64,000 bases of DNA from Aliiroseovarius zhejiangensis (GCF_014656375.1 NZ_BNCH01000002.1:496001-560000); one strand, 5' to 3'. Shown: positions 1-10,182, counted from the stretch's first letter. Numbers and translations are program-made. Notes: generated from the sequence alone by a model not told the origin.

Positions 1-1
1 G

Positions 2-157
2 TCAAAGCCCCTGCGATTTTCCGGGCTGAACCTGCGCAAACCGCCGCGCCAGCCTGCCGCGGGAGAATTGCGCAACATCGGGCGCAAGTTTCCGCCCGGC
101 CACTTGCATGAAAGCTGGATGGATTTCCTCTATTGGGATGCCGAACTGGAGGCGTGA
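2..157 (+). CDS. C-terminal fragment of an unrecognised protein
   Basis: An open frame enters from the left edge and stops with TGA at 155-157, giving the last 51 residues of a protein. The tail is rich in Arg and Pro and then aromatic, ending near FLYWDAELEA. I do not recognise the family. Codon use is G+C rich like its neighbours. The next gene starts about 50 bases downstream with its own Shine-Dalgarno, so the two need not be co-transcribed. Confidence 0.5.
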   Translation, partial: SKPLRFSGLNLRKPPRQPAAGELRNIGRKFPPGHLHESWMDFLYWDAELEA

Positions 158-207
158 CGGTGACTGCGCAAGGCGCTAGCCTGCCTTCATGAAAAGGGAG
201 CTTCGCC

Positions 208-1158
208 ATGCCTGATCCATTCTTCACGCCGATTTCTGGATTCGATCTGCCGCGCTTTGCAGGTGTGCCGACCTTCATGCGTCTGCCACACGTCGAATTT
301 GACCATCCCCGATTTCCCGAGGTGCAGATCGGGCTGATTGGCGCGCCGTGGGATGGGGGCACGACAAACCGGCCCGGCCCGCGCCACGGCCCGCGACAAT
401 TGCGCGATATGTCCACCATGATCCGCGCGCAGAACGGGGCGACCGGCGCGCGACCGTTCGAGGCCGCGAACTGCGCCGATCTGGGTGATGTGGCCCCGAA
501 CCCTGCCGATCTGATGGACAGTTTGCAACGGATGGAGACGTTCTATGCGCGGGTGAGGGCGGCAAATGTCCGCCCGTTGACCGCCGGGGGTGACCACCTG
601 TGCACCCTGCCGATTCTGCGAGCATTGGCCAAGGATCGCCCCCTTGGCATGATCCACTTCGACAGCCACACAGACCTGTATCATTCCTATTTCGACGGCA
701 CCATGTACACGCATGGAACCCCTTTCCGCCGCGCGGTGGAGGAGGGGTTGCTGGATCCGCAGCGCGTGGTGATGATCGGCATTCGCGGCACCGCCTATGA
801 CAACGAGGATCGGGATTTCGCCGATAGTGTCGGTATTCGGGTGATCCCGATCGAAGAGTTTCACACGCGCGGCGTTGCCGATGTGATGAGCGAGGCGCGC
901 GATATTGCTGGGGCAGGTGACACCTATGTCAGCTATGATATCGATTTCGTGGACCCCGCCTTCGCCCCCGGCACCGGCACGCCCGAAGTGGGTGGCCCAA
1001 ATTCATATCAGGCGATCGAGGTGGTGCGCGAGTTGCAAGGGGTGACGATCGTCGGGGCCGATCTGGTCGAGGTCTCGCCCCCCTTCGATGCCACAGGTGC
1101 GACCGCCTATCTGGGGGCGTCGATCATGTTCGAACTTCTGTGCGTAATGACAGGCTGA
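208..1158 (+). CDS. speB: Agmatinase/arginase-family ureohydrolase
   Basis: A 316-residue ureohydrolase. These binuclear Mn enzymes hydrolyse a guanidino group to urea plus an amine, as in agmatine to putrescine. The metal-binding set is visible: GGDH at 127-130 (His130), DSHTD at 152-156 (Asp152, His154, Asp156) and DIDFVDP at 244-250 (Asp244, Asp246). Length matches the agmatinase branch, which is usually 300-320 residues. AGGGAG sits just ahead of ATG 208. The substrate cannot be read from motifs: agmatine, guanidinobutyrate or guanidinopropionate are all possible, so the symbol is a family-level assignment. No polyamine or arginine genes are adjacent. Confidence 0.85.
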   Translation: MPDPFFTPISGFDLPRFAGVPTFMRLPHVEFDHPRFPEVQIGLIGAPWDGGTTNRPGPRHGPRQLRDMSTMIRAQNGATGARPFEAANCADLGDVAPNPADLMDSLQRMETFYARVRAANVRPLTAGGDHLCTLPILRALAKDRPLGMIHFDSHTDLYHSYFDGTMYTHGTPFRRAVEEGLLDPQRVVMIGIRGTAYDNEDRDFADSVGIRVIPIEEFHTRGVADVMSEARDIAGAGDTYVSYDIDFVDPAFAPGTGTPEVGGPNSYQAIEVVRELQGVTIVGADLVEVSPPFDATGATAYLGASIMFELLCVMTG

Positions 1159-1246
1159 CCGCTCACGGCCACCACTTTCGCTTGAGGTGGGGCGGATGAA
1201 TGCTAGACTTCGCGGCACGGGATGTTTAGAAGCCGTGACAGAACCC

Positions 1247-1258
1247 GTTAGCGCTAAC
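1247..1258. promoter_or_regulatory. LacI-family operator-like palindrome upstream of zwf
   Basis: GTTAGCGCTAAC is a perfect 12-bp palindrome with a central CG, the usual form of a LacI/GalR-family operator. It ends 17 bases before the chosen zwf start, where a bound repressor would block transcription of zwf-pgl-pgi. No LacI-type regulator gene lies in the window, so the cognate protein is unknown. Confidence 0.55.
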
Positions 1259-1275
1259 AGCAAATGGAGCAGCCC

Positions 1276-2730
1276 ATGGTCTCGCGCGTCATTCCCGTCG
1301 ATCCGTTCGATCTTGTGATTTTTGGGGGCACGGGTGATCTTGCCCGCCGGAAGATCTTGCCGGGCCTCTACCGGCGGCATCAGGATGGCCAGATGCCCGA
1401 CGATGCGCGGATTATCGGGGCTGCACGGGGGGAAATGGACGCCGAAGGTTATCGCGTTTTTGTCGAAAATGCCGTGCGCGAATTTGTGCCCAAAAAGAAA
1501 TGTGATCCCAAGGATTTGAAAGGGTTTCTTGCACGTTTGAGCTTTGTTCAACTGGATGCGACGGGGACGCAGGGCTGGTCAGATCTGAAAGCTGTTGTGC
1601 GACAGGATGTTGTGCAGGCCTTCTATTTCTCGGTTGGGCCGAGCCTGTTCGGGGCCATAGCCGAACGGCTACACACCCATGGCATCGCCGGGCCCGAGGC
1701 GCGGATCGTCGTCGAAAAACCTTTCGGCCATGATCAGGCCAGCGCGCAGGCGCTGAATGATACTTTGGCGCAGCATTTCGCCGAACATCAGATCTATCGC
1801 ATCGACCATTATCTGGGCAAGGAAACCGTGCAGAACCTGATGGCGCTGCGCTTTGGCAACATGCTGTTTGAACCGCTCTGGAACGCGCAATATGTGGATC
1901 ACATCCAGATCACCGTGGCCGAAACCGTGGGCGTCGAAGGGCGCGGCAGTTATTATGACAGGTCGGGCGCGATGCGCGACATGGTGCAGAACCACCTGAT
2001 GCAACTACTGTGCCTGACCGCGATGGAGCCGCCGTCGAAGTTTGAACCCAACGCGGTGCGCGACGAAAAGCTCAAGATCATCCGCGCGCTGGACCCGGTC
2101 GCCACCGATGACATCGTGCGCGGGCAGTATCGCGGCAGCAACACTGTGGCCTCGTATCTGGAAGATGCCGAAACCGATGCCAGCACGACCGAAAGTTTCG
2201 TGGCAATGAAGGTGCATATCTCGAACTGGCGCTGGAATGGCACGCCGTTCTATCTGCGCACCGGCAAACGGATGCGGGGGCGAATGTCGGAGATTGTCGT
2301 GCGCTTCAAGGAGCCACCGCATTCGATTTTCGAAGAAGACACTGGCCAGTCCGCCAACGAATTGTCGATCCGCCTGCAACCAAATGAAGGCATGGACCTG
2401 AAGGTCACGATCAAGGAGCCGGGATTGGGCGGGATGCGCCTGATTGATGTGCCGCTGGACATGACCTTCGCCGACGCCTTGGGGGAAGAGGCCGCCGATG
2501 CCCCGGACGCCTATGAGCGACTGATCATGGATGTGATCCGCGGCAACCAGACCCTGTTCATGCGCGGTGACGAGGTCGAAGCCGCCTGGGCCTGGACCGA
2601 TCCGATCATCGCCGGGTGGGAGGATCGGGGCGACAGGCCCAAGCCCTATGACCCGTTCTCGACGGGGCCGGAAGAGGCGCTTATGCTGCTGCACAAGGAT
2701 GGACGCCGCTGGAGGGAGATCCGCGAATGA
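1276..2730 (+). CDS. zwf: Glucose-6-phosphate 1-dehydrogenase
   Basis: First enzyme of the oxidative pentose phosphate and Entner-Doudoroff routes, oxidising glucose 6-phosphate to 6-phosphoglucono-lactone with NAD(P)+. The Rossmann motif GGTGDLA is at residues 17-23 and the substrate-site signature DHYLGKE at 177-183. The protein is 484 residues, normal for the family. I chose ATG 1276 because GGAGC lies 6 bases upstream; an in-frame ATG at 1264 has no such site and overlaps that sequence. The stop overlaps pgl by 4 bp, so translation is probably coupled. A LacI-type palindrome sits just upstream and probably controls the operon. Confidence 0.95.
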   Translation: MVSRVIPVDPFDLVIFGGTGDLARRKILPGLYRRHQDGQMPDDARIIGAARGEMDAEGYRVFVENAVREFVPKKKCDPKDLKGFLARLSFVQLDATGTQGWSDLKAVVRQDVVQAFYFSVGPSLFGAIAERLHTHGIAGPEARIVVEKPFGHDQASAQALNDTLAQHFAEHQIYRIDHYLGKETVQNLMALRFGNMLFEPLWNAQYVDHIQITVAETVGVEGRGSYYDRSGAMRDMVQNHLMQLLCLTAMEPPSKFEPNAVRDEKLKIIRALDPVATDDIVRGQYRGSNTVASYLEDAETDASTTESFVAMKVHISNWRWNGTPFYLRTGKRMRGRMSEIVVRFKEPPHSIFEEDTGQSANELSIRLQPNEGMDLKVTIKEPGLGGMRLIDVPLDMTFADALGEEAADAPDAYERLIMDVIRGNQTLFMRGDEVEAAWAWTDPIIAGWEDRGDRPKPYDPFSTGPEEALMLLHKDGRRWREIRE

Positions 2731-3401
2731 AACTGGTCGAATATGCCGATCGCGACATGATGATGCTGGACCTTGCCGACAAGATCGCGTCCGAACTGGC
2801 GATGGCATTGGACCACGGGGACCGCGCCGCGCTGGCGGTGCCCGGCGGTTCTTCGCCCGGCCCGGTTTTTGACGCCTTGTCGGGCGTCGATCTGGACTGG
2901 GAACGGGTGGATGTGATGCTGACCGATGAACGCTGGGTGGCCGAGGATCATCCCCGGTCGAACACCGCGCTTCTGAAATCCCGCCTGCTGGTCGACAAGG
3001 CCGCTGCGGCGCGCTTGATCCCGCTTTACGGTGGCTCGGCAGCGCCGGAAGACTGCCTGAACACGCTGACAAAAGATGTCGAGGACGCCCTGCCGCTGGC
3101 GGTCGTGTTACTGGGCATGGGCGAAGACATGCACACCGCCAGCCTGTTTCCCGGCGCCTATCGTCTGTCCGATGCTTTGTCGGCGAAGGCCCCGGTGCTT
3201 CTGCCCATGCGCGCGCCCGGTGCGGATGAACCGCGTATCACCCTGACCGCACCGGTATTGAACGGCGCCATGTCCAAGCATCTGCTGATCATGGGCGAAG
3301 GCAAGCGCGCCGCATTGGCGGCGGCGTTGGATGCAGCCGATGCCCTTGACGCCCCGGTCAAGGCGGTTCTGGCCGATATGACGGTTCATTGGGCGGCCTG
3401 A
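2727..3401 (+). CDS. pgl: 6-phosphogluconolactonase
   Basis: A 224-residue protein of the DevB/Pgl family, which hydrolyses 6-phosphoglucono-1,5-lactone to 6-phosphogluconate in the cytosol. Family features include VPGGSSP near residues 36-42, the LTDERWV block and the ALGMGEDMHT-like segment (here LLGMGEDMHT). The start overlaps zwf by 4 bp (ATGA), and pgi follows after about 30 bases, so zwf-pgl-pgi form one operon. This gathers the steps from fructose 6-phosphate to 6-phosphogluconate; edd and eda are not in the window. Confidence 0.93.
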   Translation: MKLVEYADRDMMMLDLADKIASELAMALDHGDRAALAVPGGSSPGPVFDALSGVDLDWERVDVMLTDERWVAEDHPRSNTALLKSRLLVDKAAAARLIPLYGGSAAPEDCLNTLTKDVEDALPLAVVLLGMGEDMHTASLFPGAYRLSDALSAKAPVLLPMRAPGADEPRITLTAPVLNGAMSKHLLIMGEGKRAALAAALDAADALDAPVKAVLADMTVHWAA

Positions 3402-3431
3402 TCCCGGGCCAACAGTTTTTTGAGGAAAAGC

Positions 3432-5063
3432 ATGAGTTTCAGCGATTTGAAAGCCTATCACGCGGCCGGTCAGACGCGCCGGATCGCGGATCTGTTTGAC
3501 GATGAAAATCGGGCAAGGACGTTTTCAACACGGGCTTTGGGGCTTGTTTTCGACTGGTCCAAGACCGCGCTGGATGATCAGGGGGTCGAGCTTCTGCTGG
3601 CGTTGGCAGACGAAGCGCAGGTGGCCGCGCGGCGGTCGGCTATGTTTTCGGGCGAGAAGATCAATCTGACCGAGGATCGCGCGGTCTTGCACGTGGCCCT
3701 GCGCGCCGGTGGCGACACCCGGATCGAGGTGGACGGGACCGATGTGATCCCCGCAGTGCATGAGACCCTGGCGCGGATGCGGGATTTTGCATCGCGCCTG
3801 CGGTCGGGCCAGATCCGTGCGCCGGGGGGTGGGCGGTTTCGTGATGTGGTGAACATCGGCATCGGCGGGTCGGACCTTGGCCCGGCGATGGCAACACTTG
3901 CCCTTTCGCCTTACCATGATGGACCGCGTGTGCATTTCGTCTCGAACGTCGATGGGGCGCAGATCGCGGATGTGCTGGCTCCGCTCAACCCGGCGGAAAC
4001 GCTGGTGATCGTGGCGTCCAAGACCTTCACCACCATTGAAACCATGACCAACGCCGCCACCGCGCGCGACTGGCTAGCGCGCGAGGTGGGGCAGGGCGCG
4101 GTGGGGCTGCATTTCGCCGCACTGTCGTCAAATCTGGAAAAGACGACCGAATGGGGCATCGCGGATGAGCGTGTCTTCGGATTTGAGGACTGGGTTGGTG
4201 GACGTTACTCCATGTGGGGGCCGATTGGCCTGTCACTGATGATCGCGATTGGCCCGGACCGGTTTGACCAGATGCTCGAAGGCGCACGGGCGATGGACGA
4301 GCATTTCTGCCAGGCAGAGGGTCGTGGAAACATGCCCCTGATGCTGGCACTGGTGGGGATCTGGCACCGGCAGGTTTGTGGCTATCCGACACGCGCGGTC
4401 TTGCCCTATGAACAACGGCTGGCGCGGCTTCCGGCCTATCTTCAGCAGTTGGAGATGGAGAGCAACGGCAAGCGCGTTGCACTGGATGGCAGTCTGCTGG
4501 ACGAGGTGTCAGGCCCCGTGGTCTGGGGCGAACCCGGCACCAACGGGCAGCATGCATTTTATCAGCTGATCCATCAGGGAACGGATATCATCCCGTGCGA
4601 GTTCATGGTCGGCGCCTCGGGGCACGAGCCGGAACTGGACCATCAACACCGGCTGTTGATGGCCAATTGTCTGGCGCAGTCTCAGGCGTTGATGCAAGGT
4701 CGGTCGCTAGAGGAGGCGCGGCAGATGATGGCCGCGCAGGATTTCGAAGGGGATGAGCTGGAACGTCAGGCCGCGCATCGGGTGTTTCCGGGCAACCGGC
4801 CGTCAACCACGCTCTTGTATCCCAAGCTGACGCCCGAGGTGCTGGGCCAGATCATCGCGCTGTATGAACACCGGGTGTTTGTCGAAGGGGTGATCCTTGG
4901 CATCAACTCTTTCGATCAATGGGGGGTCGAACTGGGCAAGGAACTGGCGGTGGCGCTGGAACCGGTCGTATCCGGCGTCGCAGAGGGGGCGGAGTTGGAC
5001 GGATCCACCCGTGCCCTGGTCGCGCATCTTCAGGCGATGAAGAAAAGCCGCACCGTGACATAA
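3432..5063 (+). CDS. pgi: Glucose-6-phosphate isomerase
   Basis: Interconverts glucose 6-phosphate and fructose 6-phosphate. The PGI signature [13 protein letters not shown] is near residues 256-268, and the [13 protein letters not shown] segment carries catalytic residues. The length of 543 residues is typical of the long bacterial form. I start at ATG 3432, preceded by AGGA at 3423-3426; an earlier in-frame TTG at 3420 overlaps that site and is less likely. It is the third gene of the zwf-pgl-pgi operon. Together with an Entner-Doudoroff pathway it would allow cycling of fructose 6-phosphate back into hexose oxidation. Confidence 0.95.
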   Translation: MSFSDLKAYHAAGQTRRIADLFDDENRARTFSTRALGLVFDWSKTALDDQGVELLLALADEAQVAARRSAMFSGEKINLTEDRAVLHVALRAGGDTRIEVDGTDVIPAVHETLARMRDFASRLRSGQIRAPGGGRFRDVVNIGIGGSDLGPAMATLALSPYHDGPRVHFVSNVDGAQIADVLAPLNPAETLVIVASKTFTTIETMTNAATARDWLAREVGQGAVGLHFAALSSNLEKTTEWGIADERVFGFEDWVGGRYSMWGPIGLSLMIAIGPDRFDQMLEGARAMDEHFCQAEGRGNMPLMLALVGIWHRQVCGYPTRAVLPYEQRLARLPAYLQQLEMESNGKRVALDGSLLDEVSGPVVWGEPGTNGQHAFYQLIHQGTDIIPCEFMVGASGHEPELDHQHRLLMANCLAQSQALMQGRSLEEARQMMAAQDFEGDELERQAAHRVFPGNRPSTTLLYPKLTPEVLGQIIALYEHRVFVEGVILGINSFDQWGVELGKELAVALEPVVSGVAEGAELDGSTRALVAHLQAMKKSRTVT

Positions 5064-5102
5064 ACCGCCCCGGGTCCGCCGGGCAGAGAACGCGGGTCGG
5101 GA

Positions 5103-6062
5103 TCAGGCGGCTGTCGTGGCCATGCGCCCTTCGGCGAGTTCTTCAATCGAATCGTAAACCCGACCGCGCACCTCTGGCGCTTCCATGATCACTTCGTGTT
5201 CAAGCCCTTGCAGGATTTCCAATCGCCCCTTCGGCCAGCGCGCCATCAGCGAATGAATGGGGGCGGGTTCGACGATGCGTTCACGCGTGCCCAGCCAGGT
5301 GACCGCTGGCAGGTTCGGGGCGGGCAGGCGGGACAACGCCTGCATTTCGGACAGAGCCGCAAACAGCCAGCCTGCTGTCGGCCCGCCCAGCGTCAGTTCG
5401 GGATGCGCCTTGGCCTGCGCGCGCATCATGTCCCACATCTCGCGATTGGTGGTCAGCATATTGTCGTCAAAGGCTTCGGCCAGCACATAGGTCTGGCGCG
5501 CGGTGCCGGGGGACAGGGCCAGCTTCCACGGGCTGCGATGCAAGGCCCAGGAAAAGCCCCATGCCAGCGGGCGAACGGGTTTGGACATCACGATGCCCCA
5601 CATCGGCGCACTGAAACAGGCCCCGACCACGTCCAGCCCGTTGTGCAGCGCGCGCAGCCCGATGCAACCGCCCATCGAATGGGCCAGAAGCGTGAAGGGG
5701 CGCGGCAGGTCAAGGTCGCCCGCCAGCGCCAGCATCTGGGTCAGGTCAAGCTGGTATTCATCGAAGTCATCGACATGCCCCAGTGCGCGTTCCTCATCAG
5801 GCCGATCGGCCAGCCCCTGTCCGCGCCAGTCGATGATCAGCGTGTCAAATCCGCGTTCGGCCAGCTCAGCCGCTGTCAGGCCGTATTTTTCGATATATTC
5901 GGTGCGGCCGGGAAGCAGAAGGACCGTCCCACGCCCGGTCGTGCCCTCGTGCTTGGGCCAATGCGCCAGACGCACCCGCACCCCGTCCGATGCCATACGC
6001 CAGAAGGCGCGCCCATTGGGCGGCCCTTTCGCGATCTCGTTGAACAGCGGGGCGTCTGACAT
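5103..6062 (-). CDS. Alpha/beta hydrolase, lysophospholipase/monoglyceride lipase type
   Basis: A 319-residue alpha/beta hydrolase. The nucleophile elbow AHSMGG places the catalytic Ser at residue 129, the oxyanion region appears as LLLPGRTEY, and a late LEHEVIME segment probably holds the catalytic His. The layout matches the PldB / monoacylglycerol lipase family. AAGGAC precedes the ATG. It lies 20 bases downstream of the SCP2-domain gene on the same strand, so the two are probably one operon linked to lipid handling. The exact ester substrate cannot be read from sequence. Confidence 0.8.
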   Translation of the reverse strand: MSDAPLFNEIAKGPPNGRAFWRMASDGVRVRLAHWPKHEGTTGRGTVLLLPGRTEYIEKYGLTAAELAERGFDTLIIDWRGQGLADRPDEERALGHVDDFDEYQLDLTQMLALAGDLDLPRPFTLLAHSMGGCIGLRALHNGLDVVGACFSAPMWGIVMSKPVRPLAWGFSWALHRSPWKLALSPGTARQTYVLAEAFDDNMLTTNREMWDMMRAQAKAHPELTLGGPTAGWLFAALSEMQALSRLPAPNLPAVTWLGTRERIVEPAPIHSLMARWPKGRLEILQGLEHEVIMEAPEVRGRVYDSIEELAEGRMATTAA

Positions 6063-6082
6063 TTTGTGTCCTTCCGGTGGCG

Positions 6083-6373
6083 TCAGGCCAGCGCCGCGCC
6101 AAGCTGCATCGCCAGCCCCATATTGCCATCCACCGACAATTTGCCGGTCATGAAGGCCGTGGTCGGGTTTGTCTCGCCCGACAGCATCTTTTGAAACACA
6201 TCGGTGTCGGCGGTCAGGGTGACGTCGGCTTCTTCATCGCCGGGGCGGGCGCCGTTGCTGTCGACCATGATCGCGCCTTCACCGTTCAGCACGAATTTCG
6301 CCGTTCCGCCGTCAAAGCCGCCATCCATCTTTTCGTTCAGGGCGGCCACTGCCGCATTGATCACGTCGCTCAC
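6083..6373 (-). CDS. SCP2 sterol-binding domain protein
   Basis: A 96-residue single-domain protein resembling SCP2, a small hydrophobic-pocket fold that binds lipids or acyl-CoA. Visible family features are the KFVLNGEGAIMVD strand pattern, the DVTLTADTDVFQKML segment and the AFMTGKLSVDGNM segment. The start is GTG at 6373, with AAAGGA about 7 bases upstream; the nearby ATG is out of frame. It is the first gene of a two-gene unit with the alpha/beta hydrolase. A role in presenting a lipid substrate to that hydrolase is inference. Confidence 0.8.
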   Translation of the reverse strand: MSDVINAAVAALNEKMDGGFDGGTAKFVLNGEGAIMVDSNGARPGDEEADVTLTADTDVFQKMLSGETNPTTAFMTGKLSVDGNMGLAMQLGAALA

Positions 6374-6572
6374 GTCATATCCTTTCGTTTGCTGCCCGCT
6401 TGGGCGTCAGTATCGCAGGGATGCTAACGCAGTGTTGACGCGGGCGTAAATCGCTTTTCGGTAAAGTGACGTTCGGGAAATTCGCCCGGGTGCGATGTTT
6501 CGCCGGCGATCAGGGTCGGTTCCGCACGCAAAAGTGTCTGCCGTTGGGGCGGGGTTCTGCTAGGATTGCGGC

Positions 6573-7178
6573 ATGGCCCGCTCATGTCTCATTGCCGCGT
6601 CGATTCTTGCGCTTGCCGCTGGTCTGCCGATCTCGGCAGCCGCCCAGACGGCCGCGCCGTCGCCGGATGCGCCGCGCGCCACGCAAAACATCACGCAGCC
6701 CGCGGCAGATCAGCTGGAACATTTGTTCGCGCTGTTGGCCGAGGCAGATGACAGCAACTGGAAGGCGTTGGAAGACGAAATCTGGGATCTCTGGTCGCGG
6801 TCCGGGTCGGATGCGTTCGACCTTCTGCTGGAACGCGGGCGCGATGCGATGGAGGCCGGTGACTTCGATGTCGCCATCGAGCATCTGACCGCGCTGACCG
6901 ATCACGCCCCCGGCTTTGCGGAAGGGTGGAACGCCCGTGCCACTGCCTTTTACCTGTCGGGGCGGTTGGGTCTGTCGCTGGACGATATCGCGCGTGTCCT
7001 GACGCTTGAGCCGCGTCACTTCTCGGCCTTGTCCGGCCTTGGCATGATCATGGAGGAGTTGGGCGACCCTCAAGCCGCGCTTGAAGCCTATCGGCATTCA
7101 CTTGCTATACATCCCCGCAATCCGCGCATAAAAGAGGCCGTCGAACGACTTGAAACCGCCGAGGGGCGGGATATCTGA
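6573..7178 (+). CDS. Secreted tetratricopeptide-repeat protein
   Basis: A 201-residue protein with an N-terminal signal peptide (hydrophobic core about residues 6-22, likely cleavage after an AAA/AQT region). It then has two to three TPR-like helical pairs covering about 85-195, recognisable by the AEGWNARATAFYLSGR and FSALSGLGMIMEELGD patterns. TPR arrays bind proteins or peptides, so a periplasmic scaffold or assembly role is likely, but no partner is indicated. About 50 bases separate it from the helicase gene downstream. Close homologues are common in Rhodobacteraceae as hypothetical TPR proteins. Confidence 0.75.
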   Translation: MARSCLIAASILALAAGLPISAAAQTAAPSPDAPRATQNITQPAADQLEHLFALLAEADDSNWKALEDEIWDLWSRSGSDAFDLLLERGRDAMEAGDFDVAIEHLTALTDHAPGFAEGWNARATAFYLSGRLGLSLDDIARVLTLEPRHFSALSGLGMIMEELGDPQAALEAYRHSLAIHPRNPRIKEAVERLETAEGRDI

Positions 7179-7228
7179 GGGGCGGGCGCGGGCAATCGCG
7201 CCCACCGACACGGACGGAAGGGCAGAAC

Positions 7229-10126
7229 ATGGTCTCGGACAGCGCGCGGGGTGGCCCGCGGATCACTGCCGTGCTTGGCCCCACCAACACCGGCAAAACC
7301 CACTATGCTCTGGATCGGATGCTGGGCTATCGCACCGGCGTCATCGGCCTGCCGCTGCGCCTCCTGGCGCGCGAGGTCTATGACAAGCTGGTGGCCTTGC
7401 GTGGCCCCAACGCGGTCGCGCTGGTCACGGGCGAAGAACGCATCGTGCCGGAACGTGCGCAATACTGGGTCGCGACGGTCGAGGCGATGCCGCTGGGTCT
7501 TGGGGCCGATTTTGTGGCCATTGATGAGATCCAACTTTGCGCCGACCCGGAACGCGGCCATGTGTTCACCGACCGCCTGCTGCATATGCGCGGCACGCAG
7601 GAAACGCTGTTCATGGGGTCCGACACGATGCGCGGCGCGATTGCGGCCTTGGTGCCCGAGGTGCAGTTCCTCTATCGCGAACGGTTTTCCGAACTGGTCC
7701 ACGCCGGGTCCAAAAAACTAAGCCGGATGCCGGGACGATCTGCGATTGTCGGATTTTCTGTCGACAACCTCTATGCCATCGCCGAGTTGATGCGCCGCCA
7801 GAAGGGGGGCGTCGCCGTGGTGATGGGCGCCCTGTCGCCGCGGACACGCAATGCGCAGGTCGAGATGTATCAAAGCGGCGAGGTTGATTACCTGATCGCC
7901 ACCGATGCCATCGGCATGGGGCTGAACCTTGATATCGACCATGTAGCCTTCTCGGCCCTGTCGAAATTTGACGGACACCGGATGCGTGATCTTGCGCCTA
8001 ACGAACTGGCGCAGATCGCAGGGCGGGCAGGGCGCTATATGAAACATGGCTCGTTCGGGGTAACGGGCGAAGCCGCGCCACTGTCTGACGAGATGGCCGA
8101 GGCGATCACATCGCACAGCTTTACACCCATCCGCAAACTGTGCTGGCGCAATGCAGACCTGTCCTTTGGCAGCGTTCCGGCGCTTATCCGCTCGCTTGAA
8201 ATGCCGACCACGAATGACCGCCTGACACGGGCGCGCGACGCCGATGATCTGGTGGCGCTGAAGATGCTGGCCGAGGATGCCGAGGTGGTCGCGCGCACGA
8301 CCGACGCCCGCTCGGTCAGGTTGCTGTGGGACGTGTGCCGCCTGCCTGATTTTCGCGGCATCAGCCACGCCGAGCACGCTACGCTGATCACCAACCTGTT
8401 CAGCGATCTGCATCAACATGGGCGGGTGCGCGCCGACTGGTTCGCGCGTCAGGTGAAGCGTATTGACCGCATGGATGGCGATATTGATACCCTTTCCAAG
8501 CGTTTGGCATATATTCGTACATGGACATATGTTGCACAACGGGGCGATTGGCTGGATGATGTTGCCCATTGGCGCGGAGAGACTCGTGCTGTAGAAGACC
8601 GCCTGTCGGATGCGTTGCACAGCGCATTGACCAAAAGATTTGTAGATCGCCGCACATCCGTTTTGCTGCGGCGGTTGAAACAGAAGGAGAGCCTCGTGGC
8701 TGACGTGAATGACAAAGGTGAAGTGACCGTGGAAGGCCAGCATGTTGGCCGGCTGGAGGGGTTCCGGTTCAGCCAGGACACCGCCCAAAGCCCGGAAGAG
8801 GCGAAAACCCTTCGCGCAGCCAGTCTGAAGGCGCTGGCGCCGGAATTTCACCTGCGCGCCGACCGGTTCTATAACGCCCCGGATACCGAACTGGACTTCA
8901 CCGAACAGGGTGGCCTGATGTGGGGCGAGCTGGCCGTGGGCAAGCTGGTCAAGGGCGACGAGCTGCGCAAGCCTCGCGTTCAAGCGTTTGTGGATGAAGA
9001 AGCCGGAACGGATGTGGCTGAAAAGGTCACGCGCCGCTTGCAGCATTTCATCGACCGCAAGGTGCAGGCCCTGTTCGAGCCGCTGTCCGCGATCGAAAAG
9101 GACGAAAGCCTGACCGGTCTGGCCCGCGGCTTCGGCTTCCGCATGATCGAGGCACTGGGGATCATCCCCCGCGATCAGGTCGCGCAAGAGGTCAAGGAGT
9201 TGGATCAGGACGCCCGCGCCGCGCTGCGCAAGCACGGTGTTCGTTTTGGTCAGTTCACCATCTTCATGCCGCTGCTTTTGAAACCCGCGCCGACCCGTCT
9301 GCGACTGGTGCTGGACAGCCTGTTCAAGGATCTGGCCGAGTTTCCGGAATCGCCCCCGCCCGGTCTTGTCACCATCCCGGTGGTCGAAGGCGTGGACCCG
9401 TCTGCGTATATGCTGGCAGGCTACCGTCCCGCTGGTGCGCGCGCGATCCGTATCGACATGCTGGAACGGCTGGCCGACCAGTTGCGGGCCGAGGACAGCC
9501 GCGGCGGGTTCGAAGCCAAGGCCGATATGTTGTCGATCACCGGCATGACGCTGGAGCAATTCGCCGACCTGATGCAGGGGCTTGGCTACAAGGCCGAAAA
9601 GGGCGAGCGGGTGAAGGTCAAGGCGCCGGTAGCCCAGACAGAGGCACAGGCGAAGGCCGATGGCGGAACACCGGACGAGGTGCCCGGCCAGACACCCGCG
9701 GAAACGCCGGTTCAGACCCCTTCCGAAACCCCGACCCCGCCACCTGCCGAAGTGCCGGTCGAACAACCGGGCGAAACCCCGTCAGACCCCCCGGCGGAAG
9801 TGCCGGAGACCCCGACAGACAGTGCCGACGCGCAGACAGGCGAAGAAACACCCGAACAGGAGGTCTTCTATACCTTCACCTGGGGTGGGTTTGCCCGTGC
9901 CCGTGGCGGCAAGCCCCGAGGGGACCGCGCTGGCGGGGATCGCCCGCGCGGCAAGCAAGGGGCGAAACCGGACGGCAGGAAGGGTGGCAAGCCGGGGCGT
10001 GGCGGACCGCGCAAGGGGCCGCGTGACAACAAGCCCAAAAGCTACCAGTCCGGTCCGAAAAAGGAAAAAGCCATCGACCCGGACAACCCTTTTGCCGCCC
10101 TTCTGGCCCTGAAGGAAAAGAACTGA
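7229..10126 (+). CDS. SUV3-like DEAD/DEAH-box RNA helicase
   Basis: A 965-residue helicase of the SUV3 family, relatives of the mitochondrial RNA-degradosome helicase. Walker A GPTNTGKT is at residues 17-24, the Walker B variant is DEIQ near 95, and motif VI appears as QIAGRAGRY near 262-270. The core ends around residue 700. From about 790 the protein becomes low-complexity: repeated Pro/Thr/Glu blocks of the PAETPVQTPSETP type to about 875, then a Gly/Arg/Lys-rich tail that may bind RNA. GGAAGGGC precedes ATG 7229. The following S4-domain gene also suggests an RNA-related locus. Confidence 0.85.
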   Translation: MVSDSARGGPRITAVLGPTNTGKTHYALDRMLGYRTGVIGLPLRLLAREVYDKLVALRGPNAVALVTGEERIVPERAQYWVATVEAMPLGLGADFVAIDEIQLCADPERGHVFTDRLLHMRGTQETLFMGSDTMRGAIAALVPEVQFLYRERFSELVHAGSKKLSRMPGRSAIVGFSVDNLYAIAELMRRQKGGVAVVMGALSPRTRNAQVEMYQSGEVDYLIATDAIGMGLNLDIDHVAFSALSKFDGHRMRDLAPNELAQIAGRAGRYMKHGSFGVTGEAAPLSDEMAEAITSHSFTPIRKLCWRNADLSFGSVPALIRSLEMPTTNDRLTRARDADDLVALKMLAEDAEVVARTTDARSVRLLWDVCRLPDFRGISHAEHATLITNLFSDLHQHGRVRADWFARQVKRIDRMDGDIDTLSKRLAYIRTWTYVAQRGDWLDDVAHWRGETRAVEDRLSDALHSALTKRFVDRRTSVLLRRLKQKESLVADVNDKGEVTVEGQHVGRLEGFRFSQDTAQSPEEAKTLRAASLKALAPEFHLRADRFYNAPDTELDFTEQGGLMWGELAVGKLVKGDELRKPRVQAFVDEEAGTDVAEKVTRRLQHFIDRKVQALFEPLSAIEKDESLTGLARGFGFRMIEALGIIPRDQVAQEVKELDQDARAALRKHGVRFGQFTIFMPLLLKPAPTRLRLVLDSLFKDLAEFPESPPPGLVTIPVVEGVDPSAYMLAGYRPAGARAIRIDMLERLADQLRAEDSRGGFEAKADMLSITGMTLEQFADLMQGLGYKAEKGERVKVKAPVAQTEAQAKADGGTPDEVPGQTPAETPVQTPSETPTPPPAEVPVEQPGETPSDPPAEVPETPTDSADAQTGEETPEQEVFYTFTWGGFARARGGKPRGDRAGGDRPRGKQGAKPDGRKGGKPGRGGPRKGPRDNKPKSYQSGPKKEKAIDPDNPFAALLALKEKN

Positions 10127-10182
10127 CCCGCGCAACCGGAACAGACCCATCCGCGCAGGGCTTCGACCGGACGGGGCCTAGG

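Noticed and set aside
7718-9766. 682-codon minus-strand frame across the helicase gene
   Set aside because: Shadow of the G+C-rich codon pattern of the helicase; the translation has no recognisable motif.
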